A DNA stretch of 12,640 nt. It comes from Flavobacterium sp. Lineage in GTDB: Bacteria > Bacteroidota > Bacteroidia > Flavobacteriales > Flavobacteriaceae. The stretch's first letter is position 1; every line of letters begins with the position of its first letter. The notes under the pieces were generated by a model that saw only the letters and a program-made list of their open reading frames with translations, was not told the DNA's origin and searched no databases. Location of the stretch: NCBI GenBank assembly GCA_030152225.1, contig JASLHL010000144.1:1-12640 (forward strand). Reading direction: 5' to 3'. Positions 1-7,867 of the stretch are shown one piece after another. A program made the translations under genes and the position numbers.

Positions 1-39
1 GAGGTCAGTAAATACGGTATATTTAGAAAACTTATCAAC

Positions 40-69
40 AAAGTGGGTAAAAGTGGGTAAAAGTGGTAA
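40..69 (+). promoter_or_regulatory. Probable MraZ operator: three 10-bp tandem repeats
   Basis: Three direct repeats follow each other without a gap: AAAGTGGGTA (40-49), AAAGTGGGTA (50-59) and the degenerate AAAGTGGTAA (60-69). The 10-bp period puts each GTGG core on the same face of the helix. MraZ proteins are known to bind arrays of short GTGG/TGGG direct repeats upstream of their own gene (described in E. coli and in Mycoplasma), forming a ring-shaped oligomer that contacts several repeats. The array lies 41 bases before the mraZ start and ends 9 bases before the -7 promoter box, covering the place where a -33 element would be. MraZ bound here could therefore block or modify polymerase access. 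The repeats are seen directly; the binding role is inferred. Confidence 0.8.
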
Positions 70-78
70 AAAAATAAT

Positions 79-86
79 TACATTTG
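79..86 (+). promoter_or_regulatory. Bacteroidota-type -7 promoter box of the dcw operon
   Basis: TACATTTG matches the Bacteroidota sigma-ABfr -7 consensus TAnnTTTG at every fixed position. Transcription would begin roughly at 90-93, giving a leader of about 17-20 bases before the mraZ start at 110. No TTG/TTTG -33 element lies at the usual distance (about 52-58); that space is taken by the GTGGG repeats. The motif is short and occurs by chance elsewhere, for example TACCTTTG inside mraY, but its position directly upstream of the first gene of the operon supports it. Confidence 0.65.
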
Positions 87-109
87 CTAAGTATACATAA
101 AATTAAATT

Positions 110-568
110 TTGACGTCAATTATCGGTACATATGAATGTAAAGTCGATACCAAAGGTAGGGTATTGGTGCCTGCTTCTCTGAAGAAGCAGTTGCCTGCTA
201 TTGCCGATGGTTTTGTGCTGAAGCGATCGGTATTTGAAACATGTTTAGAATTGTGGCCAATGGCTGAGTGGGAGAAGATGATGGTGAAGATCAATAAGTT
301 AAATCCCTTTGATAAAAAAGTAGATACGTTCATCCGTGCTTTTATGGCAGGGGTTAAGAAAGTTGATATTGATGATGCAGGTCGTTTGCTAATAGCAAAG
401 GATCTGTTGCAGTTTGGTAGCATTACAAAAGAAATTGTAATGGCATCGAAAGTAAATATCGTAGAAATATGGGATAAAGACCTGTATGAAGCTACTTTAG
501 AACCAGATGATTTTGACTTTGGCGCATTGGCACAAGAAGTAATGAGTAATATAAGTTTTGATGACTAA
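110..568 (+). CDS. mraZ: Transcriptional regulator MraZ
   Basis: MraZ is a DNA-binding regulator of the division and cell wall operon that usually acts on its own promoter. The 152-residue product has the two SpoVT/AbrB-like half domains of the family, each with a DxxxR signature: D13-R17 (DTKGR) near the N-terminus and D88-R92 (DDAGR) in the middle. The length is normal. The start has to be non-ATG: an in-frame TAA is at 104-106, and the conserved opening residues (IIGTYECKVDTKGR) begin directly after TTG at 110, leaving only ATT at 107 or TTG at 110; TTG is preferred. There is no Shine-Dalgarno sequence, only A/T-rich leader. The gene is first in the operon, sits behind a repeat array that fits an MraZ operator, and overlaps rsmH by 8 bases. 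Confidence 0.95.
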   Translation: MTSIIGTYECKVDTKGRVLVPASLKKQLPAIADGFVLKRSVFETCLELWPMAEWEKMMVKINKLNPFDKKVDTFIRAFMAGVKKVDIDDAGRLLIAKDLLQFGSITKEIVMASKVNIVEIWDKDLYEATLEPDDFDFGALAQEVMSNISFDD

Positions 569-1472
569 CGATTTATACGCATATCATAGACCTGTTTTAT
601 TAACAGAAACAGTGGATGGATTGAATATCCGTCCAGATGGTGTTTATGTTGATGTGACTTTTGGAGGAGGAGGCCACTCACGAGAAATATTGAGCCGCCT
701 AGGAGAAAATGGAAAATTATTTGCTTTTGATCAGGATGATGATGCAGTGAAAAATGCAATTGATGATCCTCGATTTGTTTTGATCAATCAAAATTTTAGA
801 TACTTAAAACGCTACTTGAGATTTTATGGAGTACGTGAAGTAGATGGAATACTGGGAGACTTGGGAGTTTCTTCTCATCAGTTTGATGTAGCAGAACGCG
901 GATTCTCTACTCGTTTTGATGGCGAGCTTGATATGCGAATGAACCAAAATGGAGAATTGTCAGCGTATCACGTAGTAAACGACTACGAAGAAAAAGATTT
1001 GAGGTATGTACTTAGTGTATACGGAGAATTAAAAAATGCAGGATCTATGGCTTTTGCTATTGTAAAAGCAAGACAAGAGGGAGAAATAAAAAATACAGAT
1101 CAGCTGAAACAAGTGCTATCTCGTTTTTTACCCGCACATAAAAGTGCTAAAATATTAGCACAAGTATATCAAGCAATTCGCATTGAAGTAAATCAAGAGA
1201 TTGAGGTGCTGAAAGAATTGTTGGAACAAAGTGTTGAGGTGCTAAAAGAAGGAGGGCGATTAAGTGTGATTTCGTATCACTCGCTCGAAGATCGATTAGT
1301 GAAACGCTTTATGAAGAATGGGATGTTTGAAGGAGAACCAGAGCGCGACATGTTTGGACGATTTGAAGTGCCGTTGAAACAATTGGGAAAATTAATTGTA
1401 CCAACGGATGAAGAAATAGCAGTAAATAACCGAGCTCGATCAGCGAAGTTGAGAGTTGCAGAGAAAAAATGA
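561..1472 (+). CDS. rsmH: 16S rRNA (cytosine1402-N4)-methyltransferase RsmH (MraW)
   Basis: RsmH uses S-adenosylmethionine to methylate N4 of C1402 in 16S rRNA, in the decoding centre of the 30S subunit. The 303-residue protein has the family hallmarks: the HRPVLL opening (residues 9-14), the SAM-binding glycine loop TFGGGGHS (33-40), the DGILGDLGVSSHQFD segment (95-109), the RGFSTRFDGELDMRM stretch, ISYHSLEDR near residue 240, and the C-terminal RARSAKLR. Length is typical. The reading frame can be extended one codon to a TTG at 558, but ATG at 561 is the natural start. It overlaps the end of mraZ by 8 bases, and its TGA overlaps the next ATG (ATGA), so translation of the three genes is likely coupled. 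Confidence 0.97.
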   Translation: MTNDLYAYHRPVLLTETVDGLNIRPDGVYVDVTFGGGGHSREILSRLGENGKLFAFDQDDDAVKNAIDDPRFVLINQNFRYLKRYLRFYGVREVDGILGDLGVSSHQFDVAERGFSTRFDGELDMRMNQNGELSAYHVVNDYEEKDLRYVLSVYGELKNAGSMAFAIVKARQEGEIKNTDQLKQVLSRFLPAHKSAKILAQVYQAIRIEVNQEIEVLKELLEQSVEVLKEGGRLSVISYHSLEDRLVKRFMKNGMFEGEPERDMFGRFEVPLKQLGKLIVPTDEEIAVNNRARSAKLRVAEKK

Positions 1473-1828
1473 AAAAAACAATAGCAAGTCCCGTAGATAT
1501 AATAAAGGCAAAGATTCTTGTGAACGAGAATTCAGCGAGAACTTGGGGTTTTATTATATATGTGATTGTGTTGGGTATGATTTTGATTGGAAATACACAG
1601 CGATACGAATCGAAAGTGTTTAAAATTGGAAAACTAACACATGAGGTGAAAATGCTACGTGCTGAGTTTGTGGCAACGCGTTCAGAATTAATGGAACTGA
1701 AAATGGAGTCAACAATCACACGAAAATTAGAGGAAGAAGGAATTTATCCTTCCGAAACACCTCCACAAAAGATAAAGGTGTTAAAGGAGGAAGAAAATAA
1801 AACAGTGTGGAATAAGCTATGGCCCTAG
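1469..1828 (+). CDS. ftsL: FtsL-like bitopic cell division protein
   Basis: This 119-residue protein sits in the ftsL position between rsmH and ftsI and has FtsL architecture: a short cytoplasmic N-terminus (about 1-25), one hydrophobic segment (about 26-42), then a periplasmic helix (about 45-90) with heptad-like spacing of hydrophobic residues that fits a coiled coil, and a charged tail. FtsL proteins join FtsB and FtsQ and activate FtsW-FtsI at the septum. Sequence identity to proteobacterial FtsL is not evident by eye; the assignment rests on position, size and topology, and it looks like the Bacteroidota-specific FtsL-like family. The start overlaps the rsmH stop by 4 bases and the 3' end overlaps ftsI by 10 bases. 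Confidence 0.85.
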   Translation: MKKTIASPVDIIKAKILVNENSARTWGFIIYVIVLGMILIGNTQRYESKVFKIGKLTHEVKMLRAEFVATRSELMELKMESTITRKLEEEGIYPSETPPQKIKVLKEEENKTVWNKLWP

Positions 1829-3831
1829 GTAACAAAAATATTTACATCAATATTTATGTCGTCACTGCGATCGTGTTACTACTAGCAGGAGGGGTGGTTT
1901 ATCGGTTACTGTTAATTCAGGGAGTAGAAGGAAGTGAACTTCGACAAAAAGCGCGAAGTGAAAATCGAGTGAAGGAGGAAGTAATAGAAGCCAATAGAGG
2001 AAATGTTTATTCTGCTGATGGAAGCTTATTAGCGACCTCAGTACCGGTCTTTGAAATACGTTTTGACGGGGTAGCACCCAAACAAGAAGTTTTTGAAAAG
2101 GAAGTAAAGCCTTTAGCTGATTCGTTGGCTATGATGTTTAATAAAACTAGCGGACATTACGAGAGTATGTTGCGCAAAGGAAGAGCATCTAAAAGCAGGT
2201 ATATTCTAATCGCTCGAAATTTGAGCTATGTCGAATATGTGCGAATTAAAAATTTCCCTCTATTTAAAAGAGGAGGGAATGGCGGTGGATTTATCTCCTC
2301 TCAAAAGACAGTTCGCCAGCATCCTATCGGAAGAATTGCGAAGCGTACCATTGGTTACGAACGCAAGAATGAAGATGGAACATTCGGAAGAGTGGGCATT
2401 GAGGGGGCTTTTACAGATTACCTCAGTGGATTTGATGGCAAACGAAAAATGCAAAGCTTGGCAAAGAATCAATGGAAACCCATTAACGATGAAAATGAAA
2501 TTGAACCGATTGATGGAAAAGATGTTATCTCGACCATTGATGTGTACATTCAGGATATTGCGCATCATGCTTTGTTACAGTCCCTAGATAAATACAGTGC
2601 CGACCACGGTTGTGTGATTGTGATGGAAACAAAAACGGGAGCAATTCGCGCGATTTCAAACTTAGGTAGAGATCCACAAACAGGAGCTTACTATGAAACG
2701 GTTAACTATGCAGTAGGAGAAAAGCACGAACCGGGATCGACCTTTAAAATTGCATCGCTATTAGCGCTGTTAGAAAAAAAACAAGTGGATACCGCTCGTG
2801 TATATGATACGAATAACGGGATGGTTCGCTTTTACAACGCAAGGGTCCGAGATTCCAAACACGGAGGCTATGGGAAAATTTCGTTGGCAAGAGGAATTGA
2901 AGTTTCATCCAATACAGTGATTACACAAGCTGTTGATGAGGCGTTTAAAAGCGATCCCAAAGTATTTACGGATTATTTAGGTGCTTTGTGGATGGATAAA
3001 CCACTAGGATTAAAAATAAAAGGAGAAGCAACACCCTATATTCCTAAACCAGGACAAAAAGGATGGAGTGGACTAGCGTTGCCTTGGATGGCTTTTGGAT
3101 ATGGATTATCCGTAACGCCTTTGCAAACGCTTACCTTATATAATGCTGTAGCAAATAATGGAGAAATGGTAAAACCTTATTTCGTTTCTGAGATCAAAGA
3201 ATTTGATCAAACGATAGAGAAATTTGATAAGGTAGTGCTGAATCCGCAAATCGCATCGCCAGAGGTAATCGCTCAAGTACAAGCTATTTTGGCGAATACG
3301 GTAAAGAAAGGAACAGGGAGAAAATTGTACTCAGCGAACTTTTCAATGGCGGGGAAAACGGGAACTGCACAGGTGAATTATGGTAAGGGAAAAGGATATG
3401 ATTCAGATATGTATTATTCCTCTTCGTTTGCAGGGTATTTTCCAGCAGATAACCCAAAGTATTCTTGTATTGTGGTGATTCACAAGCCAGATCGATCCAA
3501 GAGTTATTATGGAGCAGATGTAGCAGGGCCCGTATTTAAACGTATTGCACAGAAGATTTATACGGATGTGCCAACGACAAAAGAACTAAGAGAATCGAAT
3601 GAGGTACCTGAAAGTATTGCATCGAGTTACCAATCTTTTACAGTTCAAAACCAGTCGGGAGAATTGGTTATGCCAGACGTGAAAGGAATGCAAGTGATGG
3701 ACGCCTTGCCTTTACTAGAAAACTTGGGATTAAAAGTACAAGTAAAAGGGGTAGGAAAAGTTAAAACACAGTCCATTGTTGCAGGACAAAAAATAAATAA
3801 GAATCAAAAAATAGTTTTAGAACTATCGTGA
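1819..3831 (+). CDS. ftsI: Septal peptidoglycan transpeptidase FtsI (class B PBP) with one PASTA domain
   Basis: FtsI cross-links the stem peptides of new septal peptidoglycan as partner of FtsW. The 670-residue protein has an N-terminal membrane anchor (about 12-33), a pedestal domain that starts with the RGNVYSADGSLLA motif (from residue 60), and a penicillin-binding transpeptidase domain (about 255-570) with all three active-site motifs: S307-T-F-K310 (acylated serine S307), S363-S-N365 and K513-T-G515. A single C-terminal PASTA domain (about 619-670) follows. That PASTA tail is usual for Bacteroidota FtsI and absent from E. coli FtsI. The start ATG lies inside the end of the ftsL-like gene (10-base overlap), and the TGA overlaps the murE GTG by 4 bases. 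No active-site residue is missing. Confidence 0.96.
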   Translation: MALGNKNIYINIYVVTAIVLLLAGGVVYRLLLIQGVEGSELRQKARSENRVKEEVIEANRGNVYSADGSLLATSVPVFEIRFDGVAPKQEVFEKEVKPLADSLAMMFNKTSGHYESMLRKGRASKSRYILIARNLSYVEYVRIKNFPLFKRGGNGGGFISSQKTVRQHPIGRIAKRTIGYERKNEDGTFGRVGIEGAFTDYLSGFDGKRKMQSLAKNQWKPINDENEIEPIDGKDVISTIDVYIQDIAHHALLQSLDKYSADHGCVIVMETKTGAIRAISNLGRDPQTGAYYETVNYAVGEKHEPGSTFKIASLLALLEKKQVDTARVYDTNNGMVRFYNARVRDSKHGGYGKISLARGIEVSSNTVITQAVDEAFKSDPKVFTDYLGALWMDKPLGLKIKGEATPYIPKPGQKGWSGLALPWMAFGYGLSVTPLQTLTLYNAVANNGEMVKPYFVSEIKEFDQTIEKFDKVVLNPQIASPEVIAQVQAILANTVKKGTGRKLYSANFSMAGKTGTAQVNYGKGKGYDSDMYYSSSFAGYFPADNPKYSCIVVIHKPDRSKSYYGADVAGPVFKRIAQKIYTDVPTTKELRESNEVPESIASSYQSFTVQNQSGELVMPDVKGMQVMDALPLLENLGLKVQVKGVGKVKTQSIVAGQKINKNQKIVLELS

Positions 3832-5282
3832 AAAAGATAAAAGACATATTATACAAAGTAGAGATACAGTCTATTGTTGGATCAACAGATACAACAATAG
3901 ACCATTTGGCTTTTGACTCCCGTCAAGTAAGGTCAAATACTCTATTTATTGCCATTGTAGGAGAAGTAGCGGACGGACATACCTATATCCAACAAGCAAT
4001 CGAGAAAGGAGCAACGGCTGTTGTATGTCAAGAATTGCCAGGTGAATTGGTCACTGGCGTAGTGTATGCTGTGGTAGAAGATAGCAATAGAGCATTAGCG
4101 GTAATTGCTGCTAATTTCTATGAGAATCCCTCGCATAAATTAAAACTAGTGGGCGTAACAGGAACCAATGGTAAAACGACCATCGCCACCTTGTTATATA
4201 CTCTATTTACCAATTTGGGCTACAAAGTAGGATTGCTTTCAACAGTTAACATCCGAATAGGGGAAACTATTTATGAAACGTCACATACTACTCCAGATTC
4301 AATAACTATTAATGCGTATTTGAATCAAATGGCGGATGAAGGCTGTGAATTTTGTTTCATGGAAGTGAGCTCTCATGGGGTGATTCAACATCGTACGTTT
4401 GGTCTTCAATTTGCCGGGGGAATATTTACCAATTTGACCCATGACCATTTGGATTACCACAAAACGTTCGCTGCATATCGCGACGCCAAAAAAATGTTCT
4501 TTGATCAATTGAAAAAAGCAAGTTTCGCTTTAACTAATATTGATGATAAGAATGGACTAATTATGGTTCAAAATACGCAAGCTAAGGTTTGTTCGTATGC
4601 CTTAAAAAATATGGCAGATTACAAAGGACAGATCTTGGAAAGCCAGTTTTCGGGCATGTTGATGAAAATTAACCAGCAAGAATTATGGGTACAACTGATT
4701 GGGGCATTTAATGCGTATAATCTACTGGCGGTATTAGGTGCGGCTATAGAACTAGGTGTACCGATGGAAGAAGCTTTGGTTCACTTGAGTAAATTGACCA
4801 GTGTAGAAGGGCGTTTTCAATATATTGTTTCGTCTAAAAACGTAACAGCGATTGTGGATTACGCACATACACCAGATGCTTTAGCGAATGTAATTGATAC
4901 CATTAACAGCATTCGTACCAACAACGAACAACTGATTACAGTTGTAGGCTGTGGAGGGAATAGAGATAAAACAAAACGCCCAGAAATGGGGAAAATAGCT
5001 TCTGATTTAAGTAATAAAGTGATTTTTACATCAGATAACCCTCGATTTGAAGAGCCTGCAGCCATATTGGAGGATATAGAAGCAGGTGTTGAACCACAAC
5101 ACAAGATGAAAACAGTGGTGGTTGAAGATCGAAAACAGGCTATTAAGTTAGCGTGTCAACAAGCAACTGCTGGTGATATTATTTTGATCGCAGGAAAGGG
5201 TCACGAAACATATCAAGAGATAAAAGGGGTAAGAAGTCATTTTAGTGACTTGGAAATAGTAAAGGAGTTTTTAGAACTATAG
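3828..5282 (+). CDS. murE: UDP-MurNAc-L-Ala-D-Glu: meso-2,6-diaminopimelate ligase MurE
   Basis: MurE is the cytoplasmic ATP-dependent ligase that adds the third amino acid to the peptidoglycan stem. The 484-residue protein has the Mur-ligase domains in order: N-terminal UDP-MurNAc-binding domain, central ATPase with P-loop [10 protein letters not shown] (109-118), the EVSSHG motif (179-184), LTHDHLDYH (203-211), and a C-terminal domain with D403-N-P-R406 and GKGHE near the end. The DNPR and GKGHE motifs are those known to select meso-diaminopimelate over lysine, so a DAP-type wall is predicted. The start is GTG at 3828, four bases inside ftsI (GTGA); it gives the expected [10 protein letters not shown] opening, and no nearby ATG is in frame. 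Length is normal. Confidence 0.96.
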   Translation: MKKIKDILYKVEIQSIVGSTDTTIDHLAFDSRQVRSNTLFIAIVGEVADGHTYIQQAIEKGATAVVCQELPGELVTGVVYAVVEDSNRALAVIAANFYENPSHKLKLVGVTGTNGKTTIATLLYTLFTNLGYKVGLLSTVNIRIGETIYETSHTTPDSITINAYLNQMADEGCEFCFMEVSSHGVIQHRTFGLQFAGGIFTNLTHDHLDYHKTFAAYRDAKKMFFDQLKKASFALTNIDDKNGLIMVQNTQAKVCSYALKNMADYKGQILESQFSGMLMKINQQELWVQLIGAFNAYNLLAVLGAAIELGVPMEEALVHLSKLTSVEGRFQYIVSSKNVTAIVDYAHTPDALANVIDTINSIRTNNEQLITVVGCGGNRDKTKRPEMGKIASDLSNKVIFTSDNPRFEEPAAILEDIEAGVEPQHKMKTVVVEDRKQAIKLACQQATAGDIILIAGKGHETYQEIKGVRSHFSDLEIVKEFLEL

Positions 5283-5298
5283 AAAAAGAAAAACAATT

Positions 5299-6510
5299 AT
5301 GTTGTATTACGTATTTCAATACTTAGAAAGTTTATTCAAAATACCCGGAGCAGGTGTGTTTCAGTACATTACGTTTCGTTCGGGTATGGCGATGATCTTC
5401 TCGTTGTTGATCTCGATTATTTATGGAAAACGCATTATTAAGCGTTTGAGAACTATGCAAATCGGAGAAACAGTTCGAGAACTAGGTTTAGAAGGACAAA
5501 AAGAAAAGGCAGGAACTCCTACCATGGGGGGAATCATTATTATTATAGCAACACTAATCCCCGTATTATTGTTTGCTAAACTTGATAATATCTATGTACT
5601 CCTGCTTATTTTGACAACAGTATGGATGGGGATTATAGGGTTCTTAGACGACTATATTAAAGTATTTAAAAAAGATAAAGAAGGATTGAAAGGCCGATTT
5701 AAAGTAATTGGTCAAGTGGGATTAGGACTTATCGTTGGAGCAGTCTTGTATTTTAGTCCAGCGGTGACCGTTCGCGAAGTACCAGCCAAACACATGTTAA
5801 GTGAGGTTGCTGTAAGTCAGTATGACGTGAAATCAACCGCTACAACAATTCCTTTTTTCAAGAATAATGAATTTGATTACAGTATGTTAATCAGCTGGAT
5901 GGGAGAAGGGGCAGCAGACTATGCTTGGTTGATCTTTATTCCCATTGTGATTTTCATCGTAACAGCGGTCTCGAACGGGGCAAATTTAACGGATGGGATT
6001 GACGGTTTAGCCGCAGGAACTTCTGCTATTTCTACCTTTGTGTTGGGTATTTTTGCCTTTATATCAGGGAACGTGATATTTGCGAATTATCTTGATATCA
6101 TGTATATCCCGCATTCAGGAGAAATGACGGTTTTTGTCTCCGCATTCATTGGAGCGTTGATTGGATTTTTGTGGTATAACACCTATCCTGCTCAAGTGTT
6201 TATGGGAGATACGGGTAGTTTAACCATTGGGGGAATTATCGCTGTATTGGCTATTGCCGTGCGAAAAGAATTATTGATACCCGTATTGTGTGCTGTGTTT
6301 TTTGCAGAAACACTATCCGTGGTACTGCAAGTAAGTTATTTCAAATACACCAAAAATAAATACGGAGAGGGAAGACGTATATTTTTAATGTCGCCTTTGC
6401 ATCACCATTTTCAGAAGAAAGGGTATCACGAAAGTAAAATCGTGACTCGTTTTTGGATTATTGCGATTCTGTTAGGTGTATTTTGTGTGATTTCATTAAA
6501 ACTGAGATAA
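5299..6510 (+). CDS. mraY: Phospho-N-acetylmuramoyl-pentapeptide transferase MraY
   Basis: MraY is the integral membrane enzyme that transfers phospho-MurNAc-pentapeptide from UDP to undecaprenyl phosphate, forming lipid I. The 403-residue, very hydrophobic protein carries the known catalytic and substrate motifs: GTPTMGG, F115-L-D117-D118 (magnesium-binding aspartates), N229-L-T-D232-G-I-D-G-L, M302-G-D-T-G-S-L and the H368-H-H triad. It is about 40 residues longer than E. coli MraY. The extra length is mainly a polar stretch at about residues 155-205, between two membrane segments and on the side opposite the active-site loops. ATG at 5299 follows a 16-base A-rich gap after murE; there is no Shine-Dalgarno sequence. 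Confidence 0.97.
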   Translation: MLYYVFQYLESLFKIPGAGVFQYITFRSGMAMIFSLLISIIYGKRIIKRLRTMQIGETVRELGLEGQKEKAGTPTMGGIIIIIATLIPVLLFAKLDNIYVLLLILTTVWMGIIGFLDDYIKVFKKDKEGLKGRFKVIGQVGLGLIVGAVLYFSPAVTVREVPAKHMLSEVAVSQYDVKSTATTIPFFKNNEFDYSMLISWMGEGAADYAWLIFIPIVIFIVTAVSNGANLTDGIDGLAAGTSAISTFVLGIFAFISGNVIFANYLDIMYIPHSGEMTVFVSAFIGALIGFLWYNTYPAQVFMGDTGSLTIGGIIAVLAIAVRKELLIPVLCAVFFAETLSVVLQVSYFKYTKNKYGEGRRIFLMSPLHHHFQKKGYHESKIVTRFWIIAILLGVFCVISLKLR

Positions 6511-6514
6511 TAAA

Positions 6515-7846
6515 ATGAGGGTTGTTATTTTAGGAGGAGGAGAAAGTGGTGTAGGAACAGCTTTATTAGCCGTTGAAAAAGGATATGACACCTTTGTTTC
6601 AGATTATGGAGTAATTCAAGAGAAGTATAAAGAAGTTCTTATACATAATGCCATCGATTGGGAGGAAAAACAGCACACAGAAGCTAAAATAGTAAATGCC
6701 GATGTTGTGGTGAAAAGCCCTGGGATACCAGATAAGGCGCCAATCGTACAAAAAATAGTAGCAAAGGGAATTAGGATAATCTCAGAAATAGAGTTTGCTT
6801 ACCCTTTTAATGATGCGTTGTCCGTTGGCATTACAGGTAGTAATGGAAAAACGACAACTACGATGTTAACTTACCATTTATTACAACAAGGTGGACTCAA
6901 TGTCGGTGTTGGTGGAAATATTGGTCAAAGTTATGCGGAGCAAGTAAAGGTGGATCCTGCAAAATGTTATGTTTTGGAGTTGAGTAGTTTCCAGTTAGAT
7001 GGAATAGAAACCTACAGACCCCATATTGCAGTAATCACTAATATTAGTCCAGATCATTTAGATCGATACGACTATAAATATGAGAATTATATCGCTTCAA
7101 AATTTCGAATTACGATGAATCAAACAGCAGATGACTATTTGATTTATGATTATGACGATGTAGAGATTCAGAAATGGTTGAGCGAGCATGAGGTAAAAGC
7201 ACAGAAGTTACCTTTTTCTATCAAACATAAGTTAGAACGAGGTGCCTATGTGGAAGACGATAAAATTATAGTGAATATGAGTGATGAAAAATTTGTATTA
7301 CCTATTAAGGACGTGGCACTAGAAGGGATGCACAACGTAAAAAATGTTATGGCAGCAACAACAATAGCGCAGTTAAAGCGAATTAGAAAGAATGTAATAC
7401 GAGAAAGTCTGTCTGATTTTCAAGGTGTGGAGCATCGTTTAGAAAAAGTGCTGAAATTAGAAAATGTTCAGTACATCAACGATTCAAAAGCAACCAATGT
7501 CAATGCTACTTTCTTTGCTTTAGAAAGCATGAAAACACCAACAGTTTGGATTGTTGGAGGTGTAGACAAAGGAAATGATTACGATGAGTTAATGCCCTTG
7601 GTGCGTGAAAAAGTAAAAGCGATTGTTTGTTTGGGAATTGACAACCAAAAAATAAAAGCCGCCTATGAAAAGGTAGTCGATGATCTGGTTGAAGTACAAT
7701 CCATGCATGATGCTGTTGTTCAGGCAAAAGCATTAGCTGAAGGCGGAGACACCGTTTTACTATCACCCGCATGTGCGAGTTTTGATTTGTTTACCAGCTA
7801 TGAAGATAGAGGAAAACAGTTCAAAGAAGAAGTATTGAAATTATAA
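6515..7846 (+). CDS. murD: UDP-N-acetylmuramoyl-L-alanine: D-glutamate ligase MurD
   Basis: MurD adds D-glutamate to UDP-MurNAc-L-Ala in the cytoplasm using ATP. The 443-residue protein has the N-terminal Rossmann-like UDP-binding loop LGGGESGVG (6-14), the ATPase P-loop GITGSNGKTT (105-114), the ELSSFQL segment typical of MurD (the MurE counterpart is EVSSHG), ISPDHLDRY, N322-D-S-K-A-T-N328 at the start of the C-terminal domain, and LSPACASFDLF close to the end. These MurD-type motifs separate it from MurC and MurE of the same operon. ATG at 6515 lies 4 bases after the mraY stop. Length is normal and nothing is missing. Confidence 0.97.
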   Translation: MRVVILGGGESGVGTALLAVEKGYDTFVSDYGVIQEKYKEVLIHNAIDWEEKQHTEAKIVNADVVVKSPGIPDKAPIVQKIVAKGIRIISEIEFAYPFNDALSVGITGSNGKTTTTMLTYHLLQQGGLNVGVGGNIGQSYAEQVKVDPAKCYVLELSSFQLDGIETYRPHIAVITNISPDHLDRYDYKYENYIASKFRITMNQTADDYLIYDYDDVEIQKWLSEHEVKAQKLPFSIKHKLERGAYVEDDKIIVNMSDEKFVLPIKDVALEGMHNVKNVMAATTIAQLKRIRKNVIRESLSDFQGVEHRLEKVLKLENVQYINDSKATNVNATFFALESMKTPTVWIVGGVDKGNDYDELMPLVREKVKAIVCLGIDNQKIKAAYEKVVDDLVEVQSMHDAVVQAKALAEGGDTVLLSPACASFDLFTSYEDRGKQFKEEVLKL

Positions 7847-7867
7847 AATAAAATAAAGAAAAGGTAG

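Noticed and set aside
32..40. TTATCAACA resembles a DnaA box (TTATCCACA) next to the operator repeats
   Set aside because: It is a single site with one mismatch in A/T-rich DNA, with no further boxes or unwinding element nearby, so an origin or DnaA control is not supported.
103..423. Antisense open frame of 106 codons opposite mraZ
   Set aside because: It is complementary to the conserved MraZ domain, has no promoter or recognisable motif, and is explained as a shadow of mraZ.
1782..1790. Strong Shine-Dalgarno-like AAAGGAGG inside the ftsL-like gene
   Set aside because: It is about 30 bases upstream of the ftsI start, too far to act there, and is explained by codons for Lys-Glu-Glu. No start codon stands at the right distance.
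2254..2280. Imperfect inverted repeat inside ftsI, possibly an in-frame palindromic repeat element
   Set aside because: The stem is short and bulged, and the encoded region (FPLFKRGGNGGGF) appears to have the same length as I recall from homologues, so an insertion is unlikely.
2228..2587. A 119-codon open frame within ftsI in another reading frame
   Set aside because: It lies fully inside the conserved ftsI coding region, its translation has no recognisable domain, and it reads as an out-of-frame shadow.
6033..6040. TACCTTTG inside mraY matches the -7 consensus as a possible internal promoter
   Set aside because: It lies in the middle of a coding region without a -33 element at suitable spacing. 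Several such matches are expected by chance in 12.6 kb of A/T-rich DNA.
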